Positions 25,130 through 33,036 of a stretch of DNA of 64,000 nt are shown one piece after another. The stretch is taken from contig CAVQBG010000022.1 of the NCBI GenBank assembly GCA_963710625.1, positions 248,001 through 312,000 on the forward strand. Reading direction: 5' to 3'. Position 1 is the stretch's first letter; the number at the start of each line of letters is the position of its first letter. Source of the stretch: Sva-07 sp963710625 (GTDB lineage Bacteria; Actinomycetota; Acidimicrobiia; Acidimicrobiales; Ilumatobacteraceae). The notes beneath the pieces are model-generated. The model saw only the letters and a program-made list of their open reading frames with translations. It was not told the origin of the DNA and made no database searches. Made by a program: the position numbers and the translations under genes.

Positions 25130-25340
25130 CCCCGGCTGTCATCGATACCTGAGAGTTTCGCCAGGACCCTGCGGTCTCGGCTTTCCCCGTCGGTGGCCAG
25201 CTGGTCACGGCCACGTGGCCGATGCGGTACCAGCTGACACTTTCCAGCATGCCTCACCCGGGCGGTCCGTGGGCCTGAGAGATTCCGGGGAGGTTGCTCC
25301 TTCGGCGCCGCCGACGAACGGCGACTCTCCCGCTCGGGTG
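25130..25340 (-). promoter_or_regulatory. Tandem glycine riboswitch upstream of gcvP
   Basis: Two glycine aptamers in a row on the minus strand. Aptamer I (about 25340 to 25255) is closed by CACCCG/CGGGTG, with GGGAGAG, GCGCCGAAGGAGCAA and ATCTCTCAGG. Aptamer II (about 25250 to 25130) has GCTGGAAAG, CACCGACGGGGAAAGCC and AACTCTCAGG. The Shine-Dalgarno AGGAGG and GTG start of gcvP follow within 30 bases, so glycine binding probably exposes the ribosome site (an ON switch). A -10-like TACGCT (plus 25365-25370 as AGCGTA) precedes it. Confidence 0.92.
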
Positions 25341-25417
25341 GAACGGCGATTCAGTTGTCGGGGCAGCGTATCCGCACCCGTCGAGGCTCCGGTGGATTCA
25401 ACCGGGGTCCGGTTCGG

Positions 25418-27283
25418 TCAGGCGCGCGGGGCCGTCTGGCTGCACGCGTCGATCGGCTTGATCAGCGGGTACGGGTTGACGGCTGCGCCGCCGCCGGGGT
25501 GGACCTCGAAGTGCAGGTGCGGCGTGGCGCTGTTCCCGGTGTTGCCGACCGTTCCGATCACCTGGCCGGCGGTGACGACGGCTCCGACGACGATTCCTTC
25601 GGCGAACGTGTCCATGTGCAGGTAGGTGAAGTAGGTGCCGTTCTCCTGCTGGATCCGCAACCCGTTGCCGGCGAGTGCGCCTGGGAAGTCCCAGTACATC
25701 TTCGAGATCGTGCCGCTGACCGCTGCGTAGAGGAGATTGCCCTTCGCGGCGATGACGTCGACGCCCTCGTGCAGCCGGCCACCGCCGCGCGGTGCCTGCC
25801 ACGTGTCGCCGAACCAGCACCTGCCCTGCACGGGGAACACGTCGATCGTGACTCCGACGGTTGGTTGGGCTGCGGGGGCCGGAGCAGGTGCGCTCCCGAG
25901 GAGGCTGGCGGTTCGTTCGTCGAGCTTGCCGGTGGGGGTGAGGCCGGATCGGCGCTGGAACTCGATGATCGCTCCGGCGGTCGCGGCTCCGAACACGCCG
26001 TCGGCGCCTCCGGCGAAGGTGATCCCGGAAGCGATCAGCGACTGCTGCAGCGCCGTGACTCGGGCACCGCGTTCGCCGTAGACCGGGTACCCGGCGGGGG
26101 AGGAGATCCCCTGCGGGGTCGCCGACGATGGTGTCGAGGCACCGCCGAGGCCGAGGGTGGTGGCCTCCTGGGCGGTCAACACGCCGGTCTGGGCGGTCCC
26201 GTTCGTCTTCTGGAAGGCGATGAGGGCGCCCTTGGTCGCATTGCCGAACACGCCATCGGCGCCGCCGCGAAGAACGATCCCGGTCGACATCAGTGCCCGC
26301 TGGAGTTCCTTGACCGTGTCACCACGGGCGCCAACGGTCATGCCCTGGTACGGGTTGGCAGCGGTCGCGGCGGGGGCCGGTTGCGGCGCGGCCGGGGGAG
26401 CCGGAGTGGTCGGTGAGAGCGCGAGGCTGGCGATGGTGGCGTCGTCGAGGACGCCGCTCGCTGCGAGTCCCTTGGCCTGCTGGTAGGAGGTGAGCGCGCT
26501 GGCGGTCGCCGGCCCGAACACGCCGTCGGCACCGCCGCGTACCGTGATGCCCGCGGCGATCAGCGCGCGTTGCAGCACCTTGACGTTCTCCCCGCGGGCG
26601 CCGATCGCCATGCCGGCGAGCGTGGTGGTGGCGGCGGTGGGAGCGGCAGCCGGTGCCGGGGTCGCCGCCGGGACGGTCCCCGTGCCGAGTTTGAGGCGAG
26701 CAGACGTCGCCGCATCGACGTCACCGCTGACGGGGAGCCCGTTCCAGCGCTGGTAGTTCGACACCGCCGTCTTGGTGGCCTGGCCGAACACACCGTCGGC
26801 ACCTCCGGGTACGTACACACCCGCAGCCATCAGGGCACGCTGCAGTTCGGCGACGCTGTCGCCCTTGGCGCCCATCGTCAGGGCACCGGTCGGCGGTGCG
26901 GCGGCCGGGGCCTCTTCGAGGCCGAGCGCGGCGGCGGTGGGGGCGTCGATCTCGCCGGTAGCGGCGAGGCCGTTGCGCGATTGGAAGGCGGTGACCGCCG
27001 ACTTGGTCGCAGGTCCGAAGATGCCGTCGGCGCCACCGGGGACCTTGACGCCGGCAGCGAGCAGGGCGGTCTGCACCACTTTGACGTCCTGGCCGGTCGC
27101 TCCCTCGCGGACGCCGACGATCGACGGCATCAGGGGAGCACTGACGACGACGGGGGAGGCCGAGACCGCGGCGGGCACCGCGCCGAGCACCAGTCCGCCG
27201 ACGGTCACCACACAGATCCCCTTGGTGAGGACGCGCACCGGCGAGCAACGGCGAGTCGATCGGTTCGTGAACGTGGACGGCAT
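25418..27283 (-). CDS. Secreted M23 peptidoglycan endopeptidase with five PG-binding repeats
   Basis: 621 residues. A signal peptide (~1-45) is followed by five PG_binding_1 domains, each with 'LQxALxAAGxxVxGGADGVFGxAT' character. Ala/Pro linkers separate the first four. The C-terminus is an M23 (LytM/lysostaphin-like) domain: HxxxD at 'LHEGVDVI' and HxH at 'PHLHFEVHPGG' supply the zinc ligands. It would cleave peptide crosslinks in the cell wall outside the cell. The ATG at 27283 has a GAGAGAGG Shine-Dalgarno. A leader of up to ~200 bases precedes it, containing a 10-bp hairpin at 27338-27362. Confidence 0.93.
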   Translation of the reverse strand: MPSTFTNRSTRRCSPVRVLTKGICVVTVGGLVLGAVPAAVSASPVVVSAPLMPSIVGVREGATGQDVKVVQTALLAAGVKVPGGADGIFGPATKSAVTAFQSRNGLAATGEIDAPTAAALGLEEAPAAAPPTGALTMGAKGDSVAELQRALMAAGVYVPGGADGVFGQATKTAVSNYQRWNGLPVSGDVDAATSARLKLGTGTVPAATPAPAAAPTAATTTLAGMAIGARGENVKVLQRALIAAGITVRGGADGVFGPATASALTSYQQAKGLAASGVLDDATIASLALSPTTPAPPAAPQPAPAATAANPYQGMTVGARGDTVKELQRALMSTGIVLRGGADGVFGNATKGALIAFQKTNGTAQTGVLTAQEATTLGLGGASTPSSATPQGISSPAGYPVYGERGARVTALQQSLIASGITFAGGADGVFGAATAGAIIEFQRRSGLTPTGKLDERTASLLGSAPAPAPAAQPTVGVTIDVFPVQGRCWFGDTWQAPRGGGRLHEGVDVIAAKGNLLYAAVSGTISKMYWDFPGALAGNGLRIQQENGTYFTYLHMDTFAEGIVVGAVVTAGQVIGTVGNTGNSATPHLHFEVHPGGGAAVNPYPLIKPIDACSQTAPRA

Positions 27284-27337
27284 GGACGACCTCTCTCCCA
27301 ACACGATGAAGTGATCGGTCCGCCCGACGTGTAGCTC

Positions 27338-27362
27338 AAGCCTCGACGTGTGGTCGAGGCTT
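27338..27362 (-). promoter_or_regulatory. Hairpin in the 5' leader of the M23 hydrolase gene
   Basis: AAGCCTCGAC (27338-27347) pairs perfectly with GTCGAGGCTT (27353-27362), 5-base loop. It is 55 bases before the start codon, in a 258-base gap that also has an AT-rich stretch at 27466-27495. It may be a leader regulatory element or the terminator of the preceding small gene. Confidence 0.4.
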
Positions 27363-27541
27363 CCTCGCCATCGGGTCGAGCGGCCGCATGCCACGGGGCG
27401 GCAGCCGCCCTTGGAGAGCGTGGTCGGGTCAGTCTGCCCGAGATCTCTGGCCATGTCCATCGATCTTGACTCAAATTGACATAACGAAGATTATGGGCGT
27501 TGCGAGTGAGTGGCGCCGGGAACGGCCGCCGCTCGTCGGAG

Positions 27542-27916
27542 TCAGCTCGACGGGCTGATCTCCCGGTCCCGCAGAGGTTTCGCCGCCTCGAGCAGCCAGT
27601 CGAGTGCATCGCGCAGCTCGGCGTTGGTCGGACGAGTCGACAGGTCGCGCTCGACGTCCTCGACGGCGCAGGCCAGGACGTACAGCTCGTCGTGCAGTGT
27701 GTCGAGCTCGGTGCGAGCCACCACGAGTTCGTTCTCGCTCAATTCGAGTTCCCGGGCACGTTGGCGCGCCACCCAGTCCCACTGACGACAGCGCTGCGAA
27801 CAGAACTGCCTGGGCCGCCCCGGACCCGACCGCATCGGCAGCGCCCGACGACACCACCGACAGTGCCCGGTGGGCCTCGGTGCCCCGCTCCCCTCGGCCC
27901 GTGGTGATTTCGTCAT
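27542..27916 (-). CDS. Small zinc-finger-like protein with coiled-coil tail
   Basis: 124 residues. The N-terminal third has a four-Cys cluster, CRWC and 'FCSQRCRQWDW' (CxxC...CxxxC), of the kind seen in replicon-associated or HNH-less zinc ribbons. The rest is an acidic, leucine-rich helix ('ARELELSENELVVARTELDTL') likely to form a coiled coil. Function unknown; nucleic-acid or protein binding is possible. ATG 27916 is preceded six bases earlier by TACTAT (plus 27923-27928 as ATAGTA), a good leaderless -10. It is divergent from the threonine aldolase gene. Confidence 0.65.
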   Translation of the reverse strand: MTKSPRAEGSGAPRPTGHCRWCRRALPMRSGPGRPRQFCSQRCRQWDWVARQRARELELSENELVVARTELDTLHDELYVLACAVEDVERDLSTRPTNAELRDALDWLLEAAKPLRDREISPSS

Positions 27917-27977
27917 GACGAAATAGTACCCGACTCGTTGGTGCGGAGACTTCGATGGTCTGGGAGACTTCTGCGTC

Positions 27978-29057
27978 GTGAACCTGCCTGCAGCCCCGAC
28001 GAGTGCCTTCGCGAGCGACAACGCGGCAGGCGCCCACCCCGCCGTCCTCGAAGCCATCGCACGAGCGAACTCCGGCCATGCGCTCGCCTACGGCGACGAC
28101 GTGCACACCCGTGAGTGCTCCGACCGCTTCCGAGATCTGTTCGGGACGGCGGTGACGACCAGACTCGCGTTCAACGGCACCGGCGCCAACGTCCTTGCCC
28201 TCGCCACGCTGCTCGGTTCGCTGCCCGGCGCCCATCACGGCATCGTGTGCACCGACTGGGCCCACATCGCGGTCGACGAGACCGGTGCGCCCGAACGGGT
28301 GCTGGGCACGAAACTCATCGATCTCCCCTCGGTCGGCGGCAAGCTCGTGCCCGAACAACTCGTCGAGGTGGCGACGGCCCAGGGCGTGCAACACCACGTG
28401 CAACCCGGCGTGGTGTCGATCACCCAGGCCACCGAACTGGGCACGCTCTACACGCCCGATGAGATCGCCGCGTTGTGCGACCAGGCGCATGCCCTCGGGA
28501 TGCTCGTACACCTCGACGGCGCGCGCATCGCCAACGCCACCGCGGCGCTCGGTGCCACTCGCGACGCCCTTCGTTCGTTCACGACCGACGCCAGGGTCGA
28601 TGCGGTGAGCTTCGGTGGAACGAAGAACGGCCTGCTCGGCGCGGAGGCCGTGGTGTTCCTGAACCCGGCGTGCGAAGAGGGATCGCAGTACATCCGCAAG
28701 CAGGTGACCCAACTGCCGTCGAAGATGCGCTACCTCGCTGCCCAGTTCAACGCCGTGCTGCACGACGACCTGTGGATCGATCTGGCCGCACATGCCAACG
28801 ACATGGCCACCGAGTTGCACCGACTGACCGCCGGCATCCCCGGCGTCGAACTCGGCGACCCGCCGGCGGTCAACAGTGTGTTTCCCCGTCTGCCGCCCGA
28901 GTGCGTCGCCCCGCTGCGCGACTGGTGCTTCTTCTGGGACTGGGACACCAGCCGACACGAGGTGCGCTGGATGACCGCATGGGACACCACCGTCGACGAC
29001 GTGAAGACCTTCGCCGCCGGCGTCGAGACGATCGTGGGCGCACGAACGGTTGGATGA
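27978..29057 (+). CDS. Threonine aldolase family protein
   Basis: A 359-residue fold-type I PLP enzyme of the beta-eliminating/low-specificity threonine aldolase family, which splits L-threonine or L-allo-threonine into glycine and acetaldehyde. Markers are 'FASDNAAGAHPAVLEAI' (the SDN start), 'YGDDVHTRECSDRFRDLFG', 'NGTGANVLAL', 'HLDGARIANA' and the PLP lysine in 'SFGGTKNGLLGAEAV'. The GTG at 27978 fits the family N-terminus. Production of glycine would connect to the glycine cleavage genes and glycine riboswitch nearby, but the gene is on its own transcript. Confidence 0.9.
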   Translation: MNLPAAPTSAFASDNAAGAHPAVLEAIARANSGHALAYGDDVHTRECSDRFRDLFGTAVTTRLAFNGTGANVLALATLLGSLPGAHHGIVCTDWAHIAVDETGAPERVLGTKLIDLPSVGGKLVPEQLVEVATAQGVQHHVQPGVVSITQATELGTLYTPDEIAALCDQAHALGMLVHLDGARIANATAALGATRDALRSFTTDARVDAVSFGGTKNGLLGAEAVVFLNPACEEGSQYIRKQVTQLPSKMRYLAAQFNAVLHDDLWIDLAAHANDMATELHRLTAGIPGVELGDPPAVNSVFPRLPPECVAPLRDWCFFWDWDTSRHEVRWMTAWDTTVDDVKTFAAGVETIVGARTVG

Positions 29058-29087
29058 GCCGCCTCGACATTTAGTTGGCACATGCAA

Positions 29088-29116
29088 TTGACTCGGTGGT
29101 TGATTCGATTTATTGT
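29088..29116 (+). promoter_or_regulatory. Sigma-70-type promoter of whiB
   Basis: TTGACT at 29088-29093, exactly 17 bases, then TATTGT at 29111-29116. It is AT-rich compared with its surroundings. Transcription would start near 29123, giving a leader of about 70 bases before the whiB ATG at 29192, with a G-rich stretch just before the start. Confidence 0.7.
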
Positions 29117-29191
29117 CTCGCAACGCAGGGCCTGAACAACCCAGCGCGAATCAGCCGGGGGAAGAAGATCTATCGCACGGGGGTGTGTGCA

Positions 29192-29494
29192 ATGTCCGCA
29201 GTCGAGTTCTCCATCGATCGGATCCAGTCCGAGGACGATTGGATGCGTCATGGCGCCTGCAAGGGCCTCACTCACCTGTTCTTCCCCACCGCTGCCGAAC
29301 GGCCGCAGGCGCGTGAGCGTCGAGAGGCAGCCGCCAAGGAGGTGTGCGCGAGCTGCTCGGTGCAGACCCAGTGCGTGTCCTTCGCTCGCCACCACCACGA
29401 GTACGGCTTCTGGGGCGGGGAGTCCGAGGACGAGCGACATGCCGCCGGCTTCCGTCTGATCGCCCCGATCGGCATCCGCGCCCGAGCGAGCTGA
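29192..29494 (+). CDS. WhiB-family iron-sulfur transcriptional regulator
   Basis: A 100-residue WhiB-like protein. Four conserved cysteines (Cys23, Cys52, Cys55, Cys61 in 'GACKG' and 'CASCSVQTQC') would bind a [4Fe-4S] cluster. 'YGFWGGESEDER' is the conserved turn that contacts sigma factor. Unlike most WhiB proteins it ends with few basic residues ('IGIRARAS'), so the AT-hook-like tail is weak. It has a strong classical promoter at 29088-29116 and a leader, in contrast to the leaderless neighbours. Ribokinase begins right after its stop codon. Confidence 0.94.
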   Translation: MSAVEFSIDRIQSEDDWMRHGACKGLTHLFFPTAAERPQARERREAAAKEVCASCSVQTQCVSFARHHHEYGFWGGESEDERHAAGFRLIAPIGIRARAS

Positions 29495-30394
29495 GTGTTC
29501 GACGTCGCCGTCGTCGGCAGCGTCAACCTCGATCTCGTCGCCACGACGCACCGGCTCCCCGGGCCGGGCGAGACGGTTGCCGGCACCGGCTATGCCGAAC
29601 ACGCCGGCGGCAAGGGATTGAACCAGGCGGTCGCTGCCGCACGGTCGGGCGTGTCGGTGGCATTGATCGCGGCGGTCGGCGACGATGACGCAGGTCGACA
29701 GCTCCGGACGGTCGCCGAGGCCGAGGGAATCGACATCTCCACGATTGCGGTCGTTGCCGAGCCGACCGGTCGGGCGTTGATCACCGTCGACGAGCGAGCG
29801 GAGAATTCGATCGTGGTCGTGCCGGGGGCCAACGCGTTCGTGCGTGCCGACTCCCTGGTCGATGCTCGCGTCGTGGTCGCCCAGCTCGAGATCCCGATCG
29901 AGACGGTGATCGCAGCGTTCCGAGCGGCCCGGACTCGCGGCGGTCGCACGATCCTCAACCCTGCTCCCGCTCGGCCGCTGCCCGACGAGTTGCTCGAGGT
30001 CTGCGATGTCGTGATCCCGAACGAACACGAACTGGCCCTGATCGGCGGCTCGGATACGCTCTTCGCGCGCGGAGTCACCGCCGTCATCACCACGATGGGC
30101 GCGTCCGGTGTCACCGTCTCGGAGATGGCCGACGGTGTCACCGTGGAGTGGACGCAGCCCGCGTTCGAGGTCACCCCGATCGACACCACCGGCGCCGGCG
30201 ACGCGTTCTGCGGCGCCCTCGCTGCCCGGCTCGCTTCCGGTGACGGTCTCCGCGAGGCGGTCCGCTACGCCGCCGCGGCGGGGGCGCTGGCGACCACGAC
30301 GGCCGGTGCCGTCCGGTCACTCCCCTCCAGGCCCGACATCGAACGCCTGCTCTGCACGCGCCACTCCCCCGCCCGGGGCAACTTGGCGACGTAG
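29495..30394 (+). CDS. Ribokinase/PfkB-family sugar kinase
   Basis: A 299-residue PfkB-family carbohydrate kinase. The signatures are 'GSVNLDLVATTHRLPGPGETV', '(H)AGGKGLNQAVAAARSG' and the C-terminal 'TPIDTTGAGDAFCGALAARL' with catalytic Asp and anion hole. Ribose is the likely substrate, not proven. GTG 29495 directly follows the whiB stop. The normal family end is near 'RPDIERLL'; the last ~14 residues (30352-30394) are encoded by sequence antisense to a truncated ATP-grasp fragment. The tail therefore looks acquired by a deletion or rearrangement. Confidence 0.88.
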   Translation: MFDVAVVGSVNLDLVATTHRLPGPGETVAGTGYAEHAGGKGLNQAVAAARSGVSVALIAAVGDDDAGRQLRTVAEAEGIDISTIAVVAEPTGRALITVDERAENSIVVVPGANAFVRADSLVDARVVVAQLEIPIETVIAAFRAARTRGGRTILNPAPARPLPDELLEVCDVVIPNEHELALIGGSDTLFARGVTAVITTMGASGVTVSEMADGVTVEWTQPAFEVTPIDTTGAGDAFCGALAARLASGDGLREAVRYAAAAGALATTTAGAVRSLPSRPDIERLLCTRHSPARGNLAT

Positions 30395-30570
30395 TCCCAG
30401 GTGGAGCGGATGAGGATGCGCCGTCCAGCGGCCAGGCGCTCGCCCCAGATCGTCGGCACGACGGGGACACCTGCGGCCGCCAACCCCCTCGCCAGTACCC
30501 GGTCGTCTGCGGTCAGGTCGACTGTCGAGCGGTCGACCGCGAGATGGAGTGGGCGCTCAGGTGCAGTCAC
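30370..30570 (-). pseudogene. N-terminal remnant of an ATP-grasp (RimK-like) protein
   Basis: Read from GTG 30570, the first ~65 residues ('DLTADDRVLARGLAAAGVPV', '...PTIWGERL', 'ILIRSTWDYVAKL') match the N-terminus of actinobacterial ATP-grasp proteins of unknown substrate, which have a conserved 'vIRSTWDY'. Homology then stops where the reading enters the 3' end of ribokinase; the ATP-binding domains (~200 residues) are missing. The reading stays open to 30265 only as ribokinase antisense. It is best seen as a broken gene truncated at its 3' side. Confidence 0.6.
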
Positions 30571-30676
30571 GGAACCATGTCGCCGGAGCGTGATCGAACG
30601 TAACGGCCGTCATGGTTCAACGCTAGGTGCCCGAACTCGTTCGGCCCGGCATGCCGGGAACGGCAAGAGTCTCGCC

Positions 30677-31432
30677 ATGGAGCCCATCGACCACCTGACC
30701 GAACCGGACCAGCACCTCGATCCATCGGTCGCCGCCGACTACGACGCCACCGTGGCCGATCGATTCAGGCCCGACGTCGTCGATCCGGCGGTCGCCGTCC
30801 TCGCGGAGTTGGCCAGCGGAGGTGCGGCGGTCGAGTTCGCCGTCGGAACCGGCCGGATCGCCCTCCCACTCGCGGATGCCGGTGTCGACGTCGCCGGACT
30901 CGACGTCTCGGAACCGATGCTGGCCGAGCTCCGCAAGAAGGATGGCGCCGATCGGCTCTCGGTGACCCTCGGCAACATGACCGAGACCCGGCTCCGTGAC
31001 GACGCTTCGCTCGTCTACCTCGTGTTCAACACCATCAGCAACCTCCGCTCGCAGCGCGAGCAGGTGGCCTGCTTCCGCAATGCTGCGGCGCATCTCCGCC
31101 CGGGAGGGCGTTTCGTCGTGGAGAACGGCGTGCCGCGGCTCCGACGGCTCTCCCCCGGCGAAACGGTCGTGCCGTTCGACGTGTCGGCGCACCATCTCGG
31201 TTTCGACGAGTACCGAGACCTCGTCGATCAAATCCTCGTCTCGCACCACTATTTCGTCGACGGTGATCGCGTGCGGGTCGTCGCCGGAGCCTTCAGGTAC
31301 GTCTGGCCGTCGGAGCTCGACCTGATGGCCGAGCTCGCGGGTATGACCTTGGAGGCCCGCTGGAGCGATTGGCATCGGTCACCGTTCACCGGAGAATCCT
31401 CCACTCACATCTCGGTGTGGCGAAAGACGTGA
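30677..31432 (+). CDS. Class I SAM-dependent methyltransferase
   Basis: A 251-residue Rossmann-fold methyltransferase. Motif I is 'AVEFAVGTGRIALPLA' (E/D-x-G-x-G-x-G variant, GTGR), followed by 'VAGLDVSEPMLAELRKK' (acidic residue after strand 2) and 'LRPGGRFVVENGVPRLRRL' (motif III). The C-terminal 'YRYVWPSELDLMAELAGMTLEARW' (here FRYVWPSELDLMAE) is common in small-molecule methyltransferases. Substrate unknown. The ATG at 30677 was chosen; the upstream reading is low-complexity. It is flanked on both sides by truncated minus-strand genes, suggesting it replaced a segment of older sequence. Confidence 0.85.
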   Translation: MEPIDHLTEPDQHLDPSVAADYDATVADRFRPDVVDPAVAVLAELASGGAAVEFAVGTGRIALPLADAGVDVAGLDVSEPMLAELRKKDGADRLSVTLGNMTETRLRDDASLVYLVFNTISNLRSQREQVACFRNAAAHLRPGGRFVVENGVPRLRRLSPGETVVPFDVSAHHLGFDEYRDLVDQILVSHHYFVDGDRVRVVAGAFRYVWPSELDLMAELAGMTLEARWSDWHRSPFTGESSTHISVWRKT

Positions 31433-31447
31433 CAACTCCTGGCGCGC

Positions 31448-31618
31448 TCAGCCCAGCACCATCTGCGTGCACCGGAACAACGCCATCGCCCGTTCCGTCG
31501 TCTCGTTGGTGACCTCGGCGTCCCACACCTGTGTTCGACGTCCGAGGTGCCGGGGTGTGCATCGGCACACGACCCGCTCCGACCTGCGCGCCGACATGCA
31601 TCGGATGGTCAACGAGAG
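31448..31618 (-). pseudogene. C-terminal remnant of a PaaI-type thioesterase
   Basis: The last ~55 residues of a hotdog-fold acyl-CoA thioesterase: 'LTIRCMSARR', 'ERVVCRCTPRHLGRRTQVWDAEV' in outline, ending 'ALFRCTQMVLG' at the stop codon at 31448. The 'LGRRTQVWDAEVT' strand is diagnostic. No start codon or N-terminal catalytic half precedes it; upstream the reading enters the prmA 3' end in a shadow frame. It is a 5'-truncated gene. Confidence 0.6.
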
Positions 31619-32439
31619 CTGGGGTGCGAGAGGATGACGGCCGCCCAGCCGTCGAGGACGTCGGTTCGTTCGACGACCATCGGCGCGAGGGCGGCGACCA
31701 CGTGGTCGTGGCGGTCGGCGAGGATGCCGCTGATCACGAGGCGCCCATCGGGTGACGTCAGCCGGCGGAGATCGTCGGCGAGCTCGACGAGTGTCGGGGC
31801 CAGGATGTTGGCCACGACGAGATCGTAGGTGCCGTCGACGTCGCCGGCGGGTGTGGTGTCCACCGTGATCCGATCCGCGACGCCGTTGCGGATCGCGTTC
31901 GCGCGGGTGGCCTCCACGGCAGCCGACGCCACATCGACCGCGCGGACCGGGCTGCCACCGACCATCGCTGCCATGATCGCGATGACCCCGCTCCCACAAC
32001 CGACGTCGAGCACCTCACGGCCCACGCCGAGATGACCTCGCGCAGCCCGCAGCGAGAGCAGCGTGGTGGGATGATCCCCGAGACCGAATGCGCCTCCCGG
32101 TTCGATCGAGATCGCCACGACGCCGCCGTCGAACGTGTGATCCTGCCAGGCAGGCACGACGACCACACCGTCGTCGACCCACATCGGCCGGGCGAACTCG
32201 CGCCACGTGTCGGCGGTGTCGTCGACGAGGTCGACGACTCGGGTCGACCAACGATCGCCCAGGCGCTCGAGCGCACGGGCCACGGCGTCGGGCTCGTCAC
32301 CGACCGCCGTCCACAACTCGACCTGGTCGACGGCGTCCGGGCCCTGTCGTTCTTCGATCGCCCTCACGCCCAGATGCCACAGCACGTCCGAAGCGAGCTC
32401 GACCTCGTCGGACGCCACGGTGACGACGAGAGCCCGCAT
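31609..32439 (-). CDS. prmA: Ribosomal protein L11 methyltransferase-like (PrmA)
   Basis: A 276-residue SAM methyltransferase. The N-terminal substrate-recognition domain ('MRALVVTVASDEVELASDVLWHLG', 'GVRAIEERQG') is followed by 'FGLGDHPTTLLSLRA' (PrmA signature FGxGxHxTT), motif I 'VLDVGCGSGVIAIMAA', and NPPY-like 'DLVVANILAPTLVELADDL' (the N-I-L-A of PrmA). It trimethylates L11 lysines in E. coli. ATG 32439 overlaps the stop of the gamma-carbonic anhydrase gene by one base (TGATG). The much longer open reading upstream is antisense to the next plus gene and was ignored. Confidence 0.9.
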   Translation of the reverse strand: MRALVVTVASDEVELASDVLWHLGVRAIEERQGPDAVDQVELWTAVGDEPDAVARALERLGDRWSTRVVDLVDDTADTWREFARPMWVDDGVVVVPAWQDHTFDGGVVAISIEPGGAFGLGDHPTTLLSLRAARGHLGVGREVLDVGCGSGVIAIMAAMVGGSPVRAVDVASAAVEATRANAIRNGVADRITVDTTPAGDVDGTYDLVVANILAPTLVELADDLRRLTSPDGRLVISGILADRHDHVVAALAPMVVERTDVLDGWAAVILSHPSSR

Positions 32440-32957
32440 CAGTCCAGGCGCCGCAGACCCGTGCGGTACCCCACGATCCGTTCCACGTAGGCCGCAGCGC
32501 TCCGCTGGATCAGCGTCAGATCGGCACGCCCGGGCTTGATGACCGCGGGCGATCCAGCAGCGAGCGCACCCGAGGGCACGTCGACGTCGTTGAGCACCAC
32601 GGAGTTCGCCGCGACGATGGCACCGGTTCGGATCACCGATCGGTGCAGCACCATCGCGGCATTTCCGATCAGGACGTCGTCTTCGATCGTGCATCCCTCG
32701 AGATGGATCAGGTGTCCCAGCACACATCCGTCGCCCACGACCGTGGGCCATTCGGGGGTGGTGTGGAGCACGGCGTTGTCCTGCACGCTCGTGCGCGCCC
32801 CGATTCGGATGTCGCCGCCATCGCCGCGGAGAACGGCCCCGGGCCACACCGACGACTCCGGCCCGATCGTGACCGAACCGATGATGACCGCGTCGGGGTG
32901 AACGAACGCCGAGGCGGCGATCGTGGGTTCGAGGTCCTCGAGTGCATACACGGCCAT
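32439..32957 (-). CDS. Gamma carbonic anhydrase family protein
   Basis: A 172-residue left-handed beta-helix protein. Hexapeptide-type repeats run through 'AVIIGSVTIGPESSVWPGAVLRGD', with metal-ligand His residues in 'AVLHTT' and 'LGHLIHLEGCTIEDD', as in gamma-carbonic anhydrase/YrdA-type proteins (zinc-bound trimers). Enzymatic activity is often unproven in this family. The minus-strand TACCGT (plus 32965-32970) lies seven bases before ATG 32957. It is translationally coupled to prmA. Confidence 0.88.
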   Translation of the reverse strand: MAVYALEDLEPTIAASAFVHPDAVIIGSVTIGPESSVWPGAVLRGDGGDIRIGARTSVQDNAVLHTTPEWPTVVGDGCVLGHLIHLEGCTIEDDVLIGNAAMVLHRSVIRTGAIVAANSVVLNDVDVPSGALAAGSPAVIKPGRADLTLIQRSAAAYVERIVGYRTGLRRLD

Positions 32958-33036
32958 CGGCGGCACGGTACCGGGCCGGGTCGGGCGGCGGAGACTCGTT
33001 GGAGTTCTCCTGCGCGGACCCGGTACCGTTGCCGGA

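Noticed and set aside
27466..27495. Plus-strand TTGACT-N17-GATTAT promoter-like sequence.
   Set aside because: No plus-strand gene follows within reach that shows family features. It may reflect AT-rich leader sequence of the minus-strand hydrolase.
27284..27500. Possible c-di-AMP (ydaO) riboswitch before the M23 hydrolase.
   Set aside because: The conserved core elements could not be found by eye. Only generic hairpins are present.
31386..31601. 71-codon minus-strand open reading near the methyltransferase end.
   Set aside because: It is a different frame from the thioesterase remnant and shows no family similarity.
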